Source: Bartonella kosoyi (GTDB lineage: Bacteria > Pseudomonadota > Alphaproteobacteria > Rhizobiales > Rhizobiaceae). Taken from it: DNA of 64,000 nucleotides. Below the pieces are notes generated by a model. It saw nothing but the letters and a program-made list of their open reading frames with translations. It was not told where the DNA came from and did no database searches. The stretch's first letter is position 1, and each line of letters opens with the position of its first letter. Positions 8,821-18,575 of the stretch are shown here, in pieces. Both the position numbers and the translations under genes were made by a program. Where the stretch lies: contig NZ_CP031843.2 in the NCBI RefSeq assembly GCF_003606325.2, positions 1,178,001-1,242,000 of the forward strand. Reading direction: 5' to 3'.

Positions 8821-11615
8821 TGCCTTCTTTCTCTTTTAAAGCGTTCCAAGAGCGCTGGAACATGAATTTGATCTGCTTTATAGTTTCCAGTAAGCACATA
8901 AAGGACAATATTTAAGCCTGCGCGAAATGCCCATAGACGTTGCATTGGATCATTGGGAACAAGGGGATATTTCCATGTTCCTTTTTCATCGAGTGCCCAA
9001 GCGCCGGCAAAGTTATTTGCGGTGATGAGCAGGGAACTTACATTATCACCAAGGCTAAGAGAATTTTTATTTTTTTTGTTCGTTGATGAGGATTCAACCC
9101 ATAAAGGTGAACCACGGTAGAGACCAGGAAAATCTGGCATAATATAAAAGGAACGCGCAATAACATGATCTGTTGAGGCTGGCTCAATGGAGGGAATGTT
9201 TAACCCTTTTAAGATGGTTCGTAATCTTTGTGTTTCTGGAGTAGCATCTCCTTCAAGATTAAGATTGCTCTTTATCTGATCACGCGTGTCAAATAAAATG
9301 GTTCCTCCATGTTTCATAAAGTTATTTATTTTTTCAAGACTTTTTGGAGTTAGTATAGGCCCCTTAACATCAATGGGCCAGTAAATAAGAGGATAAAAGG
9401 AGAGTTCATCTTTATCGAGATCAAGTGCTGTAACAGAGCCGGGGGTAAGCATTGTGCGCTCTGCGATAAATTGGCTTAAGGCTTCTAGACCACTTTTACT
9501 CGTTGTATCAATTTCATGATTGTTGGTTATAACATAGGCAAGATGCGTTGCACCAGCAGCTTCTACACTATCATGATAATTTTCTGTCGTTTGTGCATGA
9601 AGCCTTGGATCATATGAAAACAGGCCAATCAGAATGATGAGAGGAAGAAAAAACAGATTACGCCGTTTATTAAAAGAAAAAATACCTCCCATCCATAAAA
9701 TGAGAAAATGATCAAAAGCGAACAATAAGAGGGCTAATCCTAAAAGGGGACCGATAAGATTTTTTTCTTTTGTATCGTAAGATGAAGGATTCTTATTAAG
9801 AGAAGTTGGCAATGATGATTGTTTCATCAAGCGCGATGAATGGTTTAAGAGATTAAGCGCATAAAAGTCATTTTTGACACCATAAAGTCCTGGAGGCGTA
9901 TGATAGGAAGGATGGGGTGGATTTTGAGCGTCAAAGACCAGTCGAACAACATCAGAGGGTGGTACTTGTAATTGTCCATCAGCGGCTATAGTTCGCCAAG
10001 GATTTTGGACCATTGTTCTTTTTTCTTTGTATGTTAGGTTTGTGTTTTCGTAAGACCCTAATGTGATTAGTTTTTGCAACATTTGTGCAAAAAAGCCAGA
10101 AAGAGGAAGATTAGACCACGTAGGGTCAGGGGCAATATGAATGAGAATGAGAGTTCCTTTACTACGTTTTGCTGCGGTAATAAGAGGGGTTCCATCCGAA
10201 AGGCTAAGCCATGTTTTTTCAAAAAGATCTGGGATTGGTTCTGCCAAGATTTGGCGCGAGATAGTGACATCTTCTGGAAAAGGAAGATCAAAGAAAAAGC
10301 TATTTTTTGCAAAAGGGGCAAGCTTTTGTGGTTTCGTCCAAGACATAATACTTCCAAGAGAACGTTGCCCCTGACGTAGCTGTACCGGAAGAAGACTATC
10401 GTAATGTTCTGCACTACTGAGTTTTTCTCCTGCAAAGCGGATGAGTGTTCCCCCTTTATTCACAAAATCAGAAAGCTTTTTTTCTGCTTTTTCAGGGATA
10501 TTAACCATGTCGCCCATAATGAAAACAGATGGATTTTGTTTAAGCAAATGATCAATATCTGTTGAAAGTTCTCTTCCACCGGAATTTATAAGCTGTGTAT
10601 GACCTTGTAATGCTTTGATAATGTAATAAAATGGAGTAAGTAAAGGCTGTGTCATTTCATTGGTATCGGGGGAGAGAAGAGCAACACGGCTCACTTTGTT
10701 ATGGCTGTCTACTAAGAAAGTTGCCGCAGCATGGTTTTGGTTATTGATTTTTATCCAAGCGATATCGTTGCGTAGTTCAAGGGGGACATCAAAAGGAACA
10801 AGAGCTGTTGTTTCGCCTTCAGAAAAATTTTTTGTAAATTGACCGAGAAGTTGATTGTTTAAATCGTAAAGGCTGAGTGTAACAGGCGTTGTGCCATGTG
10901 TTGTTGAGCGAATAATACGCGCGACCATATTTCCATCGTTATTTTCTATGGATGTTATGCCGATTAAATCGGAAATATTAGTCAAATACCACAAGAAGTT
11001 TCTAGGTTTTAATTCTTCAAGTAGAGCAAAAGTTTGCTCATCGTCATTTGTTTGTAATCCATCGCTTAAATAAGCGATATCAAGAGGCTTTCCTTTGTTT
11101 ATTTTACTGAATTCTTTTAAGATATGCACACGATTTACAGGCCAAGGACGCGGTTGCAAATGCATTAAATGCTTCTTTATAACCTTTGCTGGTTTGGGTT
11201 CCACATTGGAGATATCATTTTCAGCTGTTGCAACAAGATAAATATTTTTTTGCTGTTTTTCTGCCTGTGCAAGGAGCATTTCAGCGATAGAGATACGTTT
11301 TTTCCATTCTTTTATAGATGCCCACCCATTATCAATAATGAGCGCAAGGGGTTGAGATCCGGAAAAACTTATAGGTTTTTGATTCCAAGTGGGGCGGGCT
11401 AGAGCGATGATAACCAGTGCGGCTATGGTTAAACGCAACAAGAGCAACCACCAAGGGGTATGTTTTGCTGTTTCCTGCTGATGAGTGGGTTTGGGTAAGA
11501 AGCGGAAAGGAGGAAAGAGCTCTTTACGTGGAGATGGAGGGGTTATCCGCAACAGCCACCAAATGACGGGCAGAAATAAGAGCCCTAATAACAGAAAGGG
11601 AGCAGCAAAACTCAA
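8817..11615 (-). CDS. DUF4159 protein with N-terminal BatA domain
   Basis: A 932-residue membrane protein. Residues 1-25 and about 58-75 are membrane helices of the BatA (aerotolerance regulator N-terminal) type, with the family pattern PxxxWLLRxTPPxPR between them. A vWA-like region follows. Two further helices lie near residues 650-700. The C-terminal third is the DUF4159 domain (GATHLAYV, then FMKHGGTILFDTRD and LYRGSPLWVE). It overlaps the DUF58 gene by 4 bases upstream (11612-11615) and the next membrane protein by 4 bases downstream. By analogy with other MoxR/vWA systems, it may help assemble or activate envelope proteins. This has not been shown for the DUF4159 type. Confidence 0.85.
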   Translation of the reverse strand: MSFAAPFLLLGLLFLPVIWWLLRITPPSPRKELFPPFRFLPKPTHQQETAKHTPWWLLLLRLTIAALVIIALARPTWNQKPISFSGSQPLALIIDNGWASIKEWKKRISIAEMLLAQAEKQQKNIYLVATAENDISNVEPKPAKVIKKHLMHLQPRPWPVNRVHILKEFSKINKGKPLDIAYLSDGLQTNDDEQTFALLEELKPRNFLWYLTNISDLIGITSIENNDGNMVARIIRSTTHGTTPVTLSLYDLNNQLLGQFTKNFSEGETTALVPFDVPLELRNDIAWIKINNQNHAAATFLVDSHNKVSRVALLSPDTNEMTQPLLTPFYYIIKALQGHTQLINSGGRELSTDIDHLLKQNPSVFIMGDMVNIPEKAEKKLSDFVNKGGTLIRFAGEKLSSAEHYDSLLPVQLRQGQRSLGSIMSWTKPQKLAPFAKNSFFFDLPFPEDVTISRQILAEPIPDLFEKTWLSLSDGTPLITAAKRSKGTLILIHIAPDPTWSNLPLSGFFAQMLQKLITLGSYENTNLTYKEKRTMVQNPWRTIAADGQLQVPPSDVVRLVFDAQNPPHPSYHTPPGLYGVKNDFYALNLLNHSSRLMKQSSLPTSLNKNPSSYDTKEKNLIGPLLGLALLLFAFDHFLILWMGGIFSFNKRRNLFFLPLIILIGLFSYDPRLHAQTTENYHDSVEAAGATHLAYVITNNHEIDTTSKSGLEALSQFIAERTMLTPGSVTALDLDKDELSFYPLIYWPIDVKGPILTPKSLEKINNFMKHGGTILFDTRDQIKSNLNLEGDATPETQRLRTILKGLNIPSIEPASTDHVIARSFYIMPDFPGLYRGSPLWVESSSTNKKNKNSLSLGDNVSSLLITANNFAGAWALDEKGTWKYPLVPNDPMQRLWAFRAGLNIVLYVLTGNYKADQIHVPALLERFKRERRQ

Positions 11616-12523
11616 AGTGCCCTCCTTTTTTGCAATGAAGAGCCATTCATGGTATTTGCAAGATGCAAAATGGTTTCTGTTAAAGGTTGATCTGTTGTAC
11701 TAACGTGATAAGACCACCCTTGGCGTACACAAAAATTTACCAATTCTTGTCGACGTGCTTGATATAGCTTACAATAGCTCTTACGGAGATTTTCTGCTTT
11801 TCCAAAAATGTGTTTTTCTTTTGTTTCAGGATCAAAAAATTCTGTATGACCTGTGTAAGGAAAGCTTTCTTCTGCAGGATCAGTAATTTCAATTAAATGA
11901 GCTGTCACCTGTTTTGTCGATAAAGCAATTAAATGTTGAATGATTTTTTCAGGATGATCGAGAAAATCACTCATTATAATGGCGTGTGAAAAGCGTGTAA
12001 TCGTTGAAAAATCCGGAAATGAATTTTCATTTGAATGACTTTCTAAAGCAAAGGCTATTTGTTCTACTACATTGGATGTTATTGTGGGGGGCATTAAGTT
12101 GGGAATAGCAATATATTCGCCGCACCGTGCCAGAAGTGATGCCAAGGCAAGGGTTAAAATGATGGCATGATTGCCTTTAGAGATTTTAGAAAAGCGCGAA
12201 CAGTAATGCATTGATGGGCTCTGATCAGGCCAAAGCCAAACGGTTTGCGTCATTTGCCATTCGTGCTCGCGGAGATAGGTATTTTCATCACGCGCTGAGC
12301 GACGCCAATCAATGCGGGTAATGGATTCTCCCTCCATATAGGGACGAAATTGCCAAAAATTTTCTCCATGACCGCGTTTGCGTTGCCCATGCCAGCCGGT
12401 TATCAGTGTATTGGCAATATGACGTGCCTGTAAAAGGAAATATGGCATTTTCCTAGTATCCTTATACAGCTCTTTTGCCAGCGACAATGGAGGTTTTTGT
12501 AAAACTTTTTTGCCAATAGCCAT
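11612..12523 (-). CDS. DUF58 domain protein
   Basis: A 303-residue soluble protein with the DUF58 hallmark (FRPYMEGESITRIDWRRSAR, about residues 59-78) followed by a vWA-like fold (MSDFLDHPEKI). DUF58 proteins are the usual partners of MoxR AAA+ ATPases and are thought to act as adaptors binding metal-dependent clients. The start codon follows the moxR stop directly (12523/12524). The end overlaps the DUF4159 gene by 4 bases, consistent with one transcript. Confidence 0.9.
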   Translation of the reverse strand: MAIGKKVLQKPPLSLAKELYKDTRKMPYFLLQARHIANTLITGWHGQRKRGHGENFWQFRPYMEGESITRIDWRRSARDENTYLREHEWQMTQTVWLWPDQSPSMHYCSRFSKISKGNHAIILTLALASLLARCGEYIAIPNLMPPTITSNVVEQIAFALESHSNENSFPDFSTITRFSHAIIMSDFLDHPEKIIQHLIALSTKQVTAHLIEITDPAEESFPYTGHTEFFDPETKEKHIFGKAENLRKSYCKLYQARRQELVNFCVRQGWSYHVSTTDQPLTETILHLANTMNGSSLQKRRAL

Positions 12524-13555
12524 TTAAAGGGCATCTTTCACAAGGTTATTGATAATATCTTTTACGGTTATATCTTCAGAACGGGCAGAAAAATTAAGCG
12601 CCATGCGGTGTTGTAATACAGGACAGGCCAAAGCTTCAACATCATCAAGTGAGGGGGCTAAACGCCCATAATAAAGAGCACGAGCGCGAACACAAAGTGA
12701 AAGGGCTTGTGATGCGCGCGGCCCTGGTCCCCAAGAAACATAAGTATTGGCAAGGCTATTGTCTTTATCAGGTCGGGCTGAGCGGACAATTTTTAAAATA
12801 GCTTCGATTACATTTTCTGAAAGAGGCATTTTGCGAACGATATTTTGAATTTTTTGTAATTTTTTAGCGGATAAAATTGCTTTTACATTTGATCTTTTTT
12901 CTTTTGTTGTTTCTAAAATGATCCGCCGCTCTGTTGTAAGATCAGGATAATCAATATCAATTTGCATCAAAAAGCGATCGAGTTGAGCTTCAGGAAGTGG
13001 ATAGGTTCCTTCTTGCTCAAGAGGATTTTGCGTTGCAAGAACGTGAAAAGGTTGTGGTAAATCATAACGGGTCCCTGCAACGGTCACATGATATTCCTGC
13101 ATAGCCTGTAAAAGAGCTGACTGTGTGCGTGGAGAGGCACGATTGATTTCATCGGCCATGAGAAGCTGCGTGAAAATGGGACCTTGAACGTAGCGAAAAG
13201 AACGTTTTCCCTCTTTATCGGAATCCATGATTTCAGAACCGATAATATCTGATGGCATTAAGTCTGGGGTAAACTGGATACGTTTTTCATCAAGTCCTAA
13301 AACGGTTCCCAATGTTTCCACAAGACGTGTTTTTGCAAGCCCCGGAGCACCGACAAGAAGAGCATGACCACCAGCAAAAATAGCCGTTAAAGCATATTCA
13401 ATGATATGACTTTGCCCAAAAATAACTTTGTCAATTTCTTGTTGTATAATATCTAATTCTTGGTGTGCCGTATCAATATCCTCAATAATGACTTGGGCCT
13501 CATGTTTAGTATTAACCTTTTTCACAGAATTAGATGCTGGATCACGGTGACTCAT
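12524..13555 (-). CDS. MoxR-family AAA+ ATPase
   Basis: A 343-residue ATPase and the first gene of the four-gene operon. It has Walker A (GAPGLAKTR, about residues 78-86), Walker B with sensor (LLMADEINRASPRTQSALLQAM) and the arginine-finger region QEGTYPLPEAQLDRF typical of MoxR/RavA. MoxR ATPases act as chaperones, usually with vWA-domain proteins, and this matches the three downstream genes. The start is an ATG preceded by an AAGGAAAAA-type site on the minus strand. It is divergent from cca across about 250 bases. Confidence 0.92.
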   Translation of the reverse strand: MSHRDPASNSVKKVNTKHEAQVIIEDIDTAHQELDIIQQEIDKVIFGQSHIIEYALTAIFAGGHALLVGAPGLAKTRLVETLGTVLGLDEKRIQFTPDLMPSDIIGSEIMDSDKEGKRSFRYVQGPIFTQLLMADEINRASPRTQSALLQAMQEYHVTVAGTRYDLPQPFHVLATQNPLEQEGTYPLPEAQLDRFLMQIDIDYPDLTTERRIILETTKEKRSNVKAILSAKKLQKIQNIVRKMPLSENVIEAILKIVRSARPDKDNSLANTYVSWGPGPRASQALSLCVRARALYYGRLAPSLDDVEALACPVLQHRMALNFSARSEDITVKDIINNLVKDAL

Positions 13556-13805
13556 ATTTTTTCCTTAAGGCGTTTGTCGCAAAAATGGTAATTTTCTCTG
13601 TACGATAATGGATATCTTATTGTTTGTAACAGAAAATGAGAAGAAAAGAAGCATCATAAGCCGTTTTTTTTTCATATTCATGTATAGATAGAGAAAAGTT
13701 TTTTTGAAAGAAAGCTGCATGTTTTATAAGGAATGTTTTAAAAACTTTGTTTTATGAAGAGAGTTTTTGAAAGCAGTGAAGACAACTTTTTTGAAAGGTT
13801 AAAGG

Positions 13806-15056
13806 GTGAATATAAGGCAGAACTTCAAACAGGCTGCGTGGTTACAACAAAGTGATGTCCAAACACTTCTTCGTATTTTATCTTTAGAGGGGGAGGAGGC
13901 ACGTATCGTAGGGGGAGCAGTGCGCAATCAACTATTAGGGCAACCTATTAGTGATATTGACATTGCGACAACCTGCTTACCGCAACAGATTATCGCGCGT
14001 GTAGAAGAAGCAGGATTTAAAGCTATTCCGACAGGGATTGCTTTTGGTACAATAACAGTGGTTGCGCATTCATGTTGTTATGAGGTCACAACGCTTCGCA
14101 GCGACATTGAAACAGATGGTCGTCATGCAAAAGTGGTATTTGGGCGTGATTGGAAAAAAGATGCTGAACGGCGAGATTTTACGATAAATGCCCTTTATTG
14201 TGATGCCGCTGGCAACCTTTATGATGATGTAGGAGGCTTGAGCGATATTGCGAGCCGAACAGTTCGTTTTATCGGTTTTGCAGAAAATCGTATTAGTGAA
14301 GATTATTTGCGTATTTTACGGTTTTTTCGCTTTTTTGCGTGGTATGGAGCGGGGCGACCTGATGGGCAAGGATTGAAGGCATGTGTTCGTTTAAAAGATG
14401 GTTTAAAAAAACTTTCTTCTGAGCGTATTTGGGCAGAAATGAAAAAGCTTCTTTTAGCTTTTGACCCAACACGTGCTCTTTTATGGATGCGACAAAGCAG
14501 AATTTTGTCACTCATTTTTCCTGAAACAGAAAAATGGGGCATTGATGCAATTCACGCATTGGTGAAAACAGAACAGATGCTTGGTTGGAAAGTTGATCCA
14601 TTTTTACGGCTAGAAAGTCTTCTTCCTCCTGATCCTGCACGTCTTCATAAAATGGCACAGCGTTTGCGTTTTTCCCATAAGGAAACAACACGGTTAAAGG
14701 AATGGGCAGAGTTAGAAATAATAAGCCAAAACTGTTCTGATCATTTTGTACAAAAATTGATTTATTTTCATGGGCGACAGCCGGTTTTAGATCAATTATC
14801 CTTGTCTGTGGCTGCATCACATGCCGATATTCCAGAAAAAGGGGATACTTTGCAAAAAAAAGAAGAGTATCTCAAACTTTATCAGCTTGTTCAAAAATGG
14901 CAGATTCCAACTTTTCCCATTAATGGTAACGATTTAATAAAAAGAGGTTTTTCAAAAGGTATCCTTTTAGGAAAAAAGCTTAAAGAACTAGAAATGATAT
15001 GGGTTGAAAGTGGATTTTTAATGGATCGTCATGCCTTATTAGAAAAAATTGATTGA
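13806..15056 (+). CDS. cca: CCA-adding tRNA nucleotidyltransferase / poly(A) polymerase family
   Basis: A 416-residue class II nucleotidyltransferase that builds or repairs the CCA end of tRNA. Visible motifs are GGAVRNQLLG (36-45) with the catalytic acidic pair D50-I-D52, and RRDFTINALY (about 120-130), which binds nucleotide and recognises the 3' end. The C-terminal half is helical, and no clear HD phosphohydrolase motif is seen. Translation appears to start at a GTG (13806) behind GAAAGG. No ATG near this point fits the family N-terminus. It is divergent from moxR and ends in a convergent gap. Confidence 0.9.
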   Translation: MNIRQNFKQAAWLQQSDVQTLLRILSLEGEEARIVGGAVRNQLLGQPISDIDIATTCLPQQIIARVEEAGFKAIPTGIAFGTITVVAHSCCYEVTTLRSDIETDGRHAKVVFGRDWKKDAERRDFTINALYCDAAGNLYDDVGGLSDIASRTVRFIGFAENRISEDYLRILRFFRFFAWYGAGRPDGQGLKACVRLKDGLKKLSSERIWAEMKKLLLAFDPTRALLWMRQSRILSLIFPETEKWGIDAIHALVKTEQMLGWKVDPFLRLESLLPPDPARLHKMAQRLRFSHKETTRLKEWAELEIISQNCSDHFVQKLIYFHGRQPVLDQLSLSVAASHADIPEKGDTLQKKEEYLKLYQLVQKWQIPTFPINGNDLIKRGFSKGILLGKKLKELEMIWVESGFLMDRHALLEKID

Positions 15057-15710
15057 TAATATGGGGGTTATAAACGTACGGTTGTTTTTTTTTAAATTAA
15101 TATATTCATTTATAATAATAATTTATCATTGTTCATATGAAATAAGAGCGCCGAATATTGTGAGATTATCTTATTTCAAACTTGTTCATATAACATCTAA
15201 CATCAATAAAAAATATTGCTTTATGCGCTATACGCGAGGTAAGTCGTATGAGGAAAAACGGTTATAGGAAGGAAGAATGCCTCTTATGAATCATATCAAA
15301 GTAAGGAGTGTTGCAAGATTTTGAACTGACAAAAAGAATAATAATAACGGTTTGCTCTTTGGGTGAGCATAAAGAGGAAGATGTCAAATGGTTCTTACTA
15401 TGAGGGGTATTTAATCAGTCACAGGTGGTGATATGAAATGGATGTAATGAGCAATAGAATGGCACTTGCTGCTTTGTGAGAGAAGTGATTTTAATTAAAG
15501 AGTTCTTCTTATTTTATAGCGGTTTATTTGAGCCGCTCTTGATTATCGAGAAACGGCAGGTGTTATACGCTTTAACTGTTATTTATAGGATAGCTTATGT
15601 GCTTTTAAGATTTATAAAATTGCTGAAAGATGAGCTTTTTCTCCTTATTTGAAAACCAGATTTATACATTTTGATTATTCTATTCAAGCTTTGATAAAAT
15701 TGTTGTGTTG
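15057..15710. other. Convergent non-coding gap between cca and trmL
   Basis: Contains repeat copy D (about 15090-15400) and a small hairpin (AGCGG...CCGCT, 15519-15538). No coding frame is supported. Confidence 0.5.
15090..15400 (+). repeat. Dispersed degenerate intergenic repeat, copy D
   Basis: The first block, CTTATTTCAAACTTGTTCAT (15170), aligns with CTCATTCCAAATCTGTTTAT of the copy at 45635. The second block (about 15281) reads GCCTCTTATGAATCATATCAAAG against ACCTCTTTTGAACCATCTCAAG. Spacing between blocks is about 110 bp, as in the other copies. Ends are approximate. Confidence 0.5.
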
Positions 15711-16187
15711 CTATAAATTACAATTTCCTTCATGATAACCAATTTGGCGTAGTGCTTCTCCTGTTGTTATGGCCACGCTCATGGCGAGGTTTAGAGAGCG
15801 TGCTTGTGGCTGCATGGGAATTTTTAATGTGTAATCGGCAGCGTCGTGAACATAATCGGGAACCCCAGCTGATTCACGACCAAAAAGTAAAACATCATTT
15901 TTTTGATAGTATATCTGTGTATAGCATGTTTTTGCTTTTGTACTTAAAAGCAACAGACGGCGGTTAAAGTGTTTCATGGAGCTTATAAAATGTTGCCAAT
16001 CAATGTGTCGTTCTAAGGAAGCATATTCGAGATAATCTAATCCTGCACGTTTGAGATTACGATCCGACAGATTAAAGCCTGCGGGTTCAATGATGTGTAC
16101 ATGTAAACCAAAACAAGCACTAAGACGTAAAATCGTTCCGGTATTACCAGCAATATCAGGTTGGAAAAGAGCTATATGAAGTGTCAT
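15711..16187 (-). CDS. trmL: tRNA (cytidine(34)-2'-O)-methyltransferase, SPOUT family
   Basis: A 158-residue knotted (SPOUT) methyltransferase that 2'-O-methylates the wobble base of certain leucine tRNAs, using S-adenosylmethionine. The three family motifs are present: N-terminal PDIAGNTGTILRLSA, the central FGRESAGVP, and C-terminal IPM...RSLNLAMSVAI, which forms the knot and the cofactor pocket. Length is normal for TrmL. It is divergent from petA across about 580 bases; the trmL-pet neighbourhood is common in related alphaproteobacteria. Confidence 0.93.
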   Translation of the reverse strand: MTLHIALFQPDIAGNTGTILRLSACFGLHVHIIEPAGFNLSDRNLKRAGLDYLEYASLERHIDWQHFISSMKHFNRRLLLLSTKAKTCYTQIYYQKNDVLLFGRESAGVPDYVHDAADYTLKIPMQPQARSLNLAMSVAITTGEALRQIGYHEGNCNL

Positions 16188-16765
16188 ATTCTCTGTAATA
16201 TGATTTTTTTCAACTTTGTAAAGAAGTGCCGTAATTTATTCGAAAAATATTCTTGAGAAATATATGGTTTGTACATCTAGTTTTTATACCCTTTAAGTTT
16301 AAGGGAAAAAGTTACGGATAAAGATTTTTTAAAGGTAAGAGAAAATCCCTTGATTAGTGATTTCCTTTGATTAAGCAATAGATAAAATGAATTAGCTCAT
16401 TATGATGAAAACTAGGATATTTAATGAGATTGGCTCATTTATTTGGGTTGAGATTTGACCATATCAAGAAAACCAAAGCGTTTATTTACACGCTTTCTCC
16501 ATTTTATCAAGCAAAAGAAGGGCTTCGAGTGATTGAATAGGAACAGAGGTATGAAATACAAGAAACTTACGCTATTTTGATTTCTTATTCACTCTGTAAA
16601 GCAGCAAATTATCATTAAACTCATTTTGTGCTAATCATACAAATAACAGAAATTTTCTACAGGAATATTTTTATGGGTTAAGACAACGGATTGATCAGGC
16701 ATTGTACAATGGGTGAGGCTATGATAAAAGAACATTTTAGCGAATAATTTCTTTAAGTTAAGGCA
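16188..16765. other. Divergent gap between trmL and petA
   Basis: Must contain the promoters of trmL and of the pet operon. No open frame with a ribosome binding site and no obvious hairpin is seen. I could not fix a promoter with confidence. Confidence 0.5.
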
Positions 16766-17314
16766 ATGGGTGAGCAGACAAGACGGGATTTTCTGTTTTT
16801 GGTAACAGCTGTTGCAGGAGCAGTTGGAATGGGGGTGGTTGCGTGGCCTTTTATCCGTCAGTTGCGTCCAGATGAGGCTGTTTTAGCATCTTCTTTCATT
16901 GAGGTTGACCTTTCTGGTATTGAAGAGGGGATGTCGGTGACGGTAAAGTGGCGGGGTCAGCCTGTTGTTATTCGAAACCGTACGGCAAAAGAAATTGCTG
17001 ATGCGCGCGCTGTGAATTTGAGTCTTCTAAAAGATCGTCAAGCCCGCAATCCTAATCTTGAAGATGAAAAAGAAGCGACGGATTTTGCACGTTCAGCCGG
17101 TAAAGGCCGTGAAAATTGGCTTATTGTCATCAATCTTTGTACGCATCTAGGCTGTGTAACACTTGGGCAATCGGGGAAATTTGGAGGGTGGTTGTGCCCG
17201 TGTCATGGGTCTGTTTATGATACCGCTGGAAGAGTGCGGTCAGGTCCAGCGAACTATAATTTGGCGATCCCCCCTTACCAGTTTCTTTCTGATACTTTGC
17301 TCAAAATAGGATAA
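16766..17314 (+). CDS. petA: Ubiquinol-cytochrome c reductase Rieske iron-sulfur subunit
   Basis: A 182-residue subunit of the cytochrome bc1 complex that takes an electron from ubiquinol and passes it to cytochrome c1. It has a twin-arginine-type N-terminus (R6-R7-D-F-L) followed by one membrane anchor. The [2Fe-2S] ligands are C125/H127 (CTHLGC) and C144/H147 (CPCHGS), with C130 and C146 forming the disulfide. The cluster domain faces the periplasm. First gene of petABC; 4 bases separate it from petB. A SD-like AAGG lies just before the ATG. Confidence 0.97.
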   Translation: MGEQTRRDFLFLVTAVAGAVGMGVVAWPFIRQLRPDEAVLASSFIEVDLSGIEEGMSVTVKWRGQPVVIRNRTAKEIADARAVNLSLLKDRQARNPNLEDEKEATDFARSAGKGRENWLIVINLCTHLGCVTLGQSGKFGGWLCPCHGSVYDTAGRVRSGPANYNLAIPPYQFLSDTLLKIG

Positions 17315-17318
17315 GGTC

Positions 17319-18575
17319 ATGACAAGGTTTCCTCCTTATTGTCCTAAAAATGCTCTTTCCCGTTGGTTTGATAAGCGTTTTCCTCTTCCTCGTTTTTTTT
17401 ATAATGCATTTGTGATTTTTCCTGTTCCGCGTAATCTTAATTACTTTTATACATTTGGCGGTATTTTGACCCTTATGCTTTTATCACAGCTTTTGACTGG
17501 TCTTGTCTTGTCACTGCATTATGTTCCAGATATTCACTTGGCTTTTGAAACGGGTGAACGATTTCGGCGTGAAGGCCAGTTTGGATGGCTTTTTCGCCCA
17601 TGGCATAGTGTAGGCTCTTCGTTTTTTTTTATTGCTGTTTATATCCATTTGGCGCGCGGACTTTATTATGGTTCTTATAAAAATATGCGAGAAATGGTGT
17701 GGGTCACAGGGATTTTGATTTATATCATCATGATGGCAATTGCTTTTTTTGGTTATGTTCTTGTTTGGGGGATGATGTCTATTTCAGCCGCTTCAGTGAT
17801 TGCAGGGCTTTTAAAAACGATACCTTTGGTGGGAGCATGGTTACATGAGACACTTCTTGGTGGTTATGGCGTGGGGCAACCCACATTGAATCGTTTTTAT
17901 GTTTTTCATTATGTTCTATCATTTGTTTTGCTTTTTTTTGTAGGGATTCATATTTGGGCAATTCACTGTGTGGGGCAAGGAAATCCAACAGGTCTTGCGA
18001 TACAATCAGAGAAGGAAACGGTACCGTTTTCGCCTTATGCACTTATCAAAGATATTTTTGCCATTACTGTTTTTTTGATCTTTTTTGCTTGGTTTTTATT
18101 TTATATGCCCGATTATATGGGGCAAGCCGAAAATTATAGCGTGGCCGATCCTTTAAAGGCACCGCTTCGTGTGGTTCCTGAATGGTATTTCTTGCCTTTT
18201 TATGCGATGCTGCGTGCTATAACTTTTGATATAGGTATTTTGTCTTCAACTTTTGTGGGCTTTGTTCTCTTCGTCAGTTCGATTCTCGTGTTAATGTTTG
18301 TTCCATGGTTAGACCGCTCTAAAATATGTTCAGCGAGATATCGACCTGTTTATAAAATTTTCTTTTGGGCCCTTGTTATTGATGTCGTTTTTCTTGGTTG
18401 GCTGGGGTCAAGAGAAATAAGTGACAGAATTCTTTTATGGACGCAATTGGCTACGGTTTATTATTTTATATTCTTTTTGGTTATTTTGCCGATTTTACCT
18501 AGGTTTGAAAAAAGTCGTTCTCTTCCCTCTTCAATTATGCAAGATTTGAAACAGAAAAAAAAGAGACTATGGTAA
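17319..18575 (+). CDS. petB: Cytochrome b of the bc1 complex
   Basis: A 418-residue polytopic inner membrane protein holding both b hemes and the two quinone sites. The axial heme ligands are H96/H110 and H197/H211. The Qo-site motif P287-E288-W289-Y290 is intact. Eight or so hydrophobic helices are visible. The length fits a full-length bacterial cytochrome b, with no fusion to cytochrome c1 as in Bradyrhizobium fbcH. Its last 7 bases overlap the start of petC, indicating translational coupling. Confidence 0.97.
   Translation: MTRFPPYCPKNALSRWFDKRFPLPRFFYNAFVIFPVPRNLNYFYTFGGILTLMLLSQLLTGLVLSLHYVPDIHLAFETGERFRREGQFGWLFRPWHSVGSSFFFIAVYIHLARGLYYGSYKNMREMVWVTGILIYIIMMAIAFFGYVLVWGMMSISAASVIAGLLKTIPLVGAWLHETLLGGYGVGQPTLNRFYVFHYVLSFVLLFFVGIHIWAIHCVGQGNPTGLAIQSEKETVPFSPYALIKDIFAITVFLIFFAWFLFYMPDYMGQAENYSVADPLKAPLRVVPEWYFLPFYAMLRAITFDIGILSSTFVGFVLFVSSILVLMFVPWLDRSKICSARYRPVYKIFFWALVIDVVFLGWLGSREISDRILLWTQLATVYYFIFFLVILPILPRFEKSRSLPSSIMQDLKQKKKRLW

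Noticed and set aside
15519..15538. AGCGG...CCGCT hairpin between cca and trmL as a terminator.
   Set aside because: The stem is only 5 bp and no T run follows on either strand.
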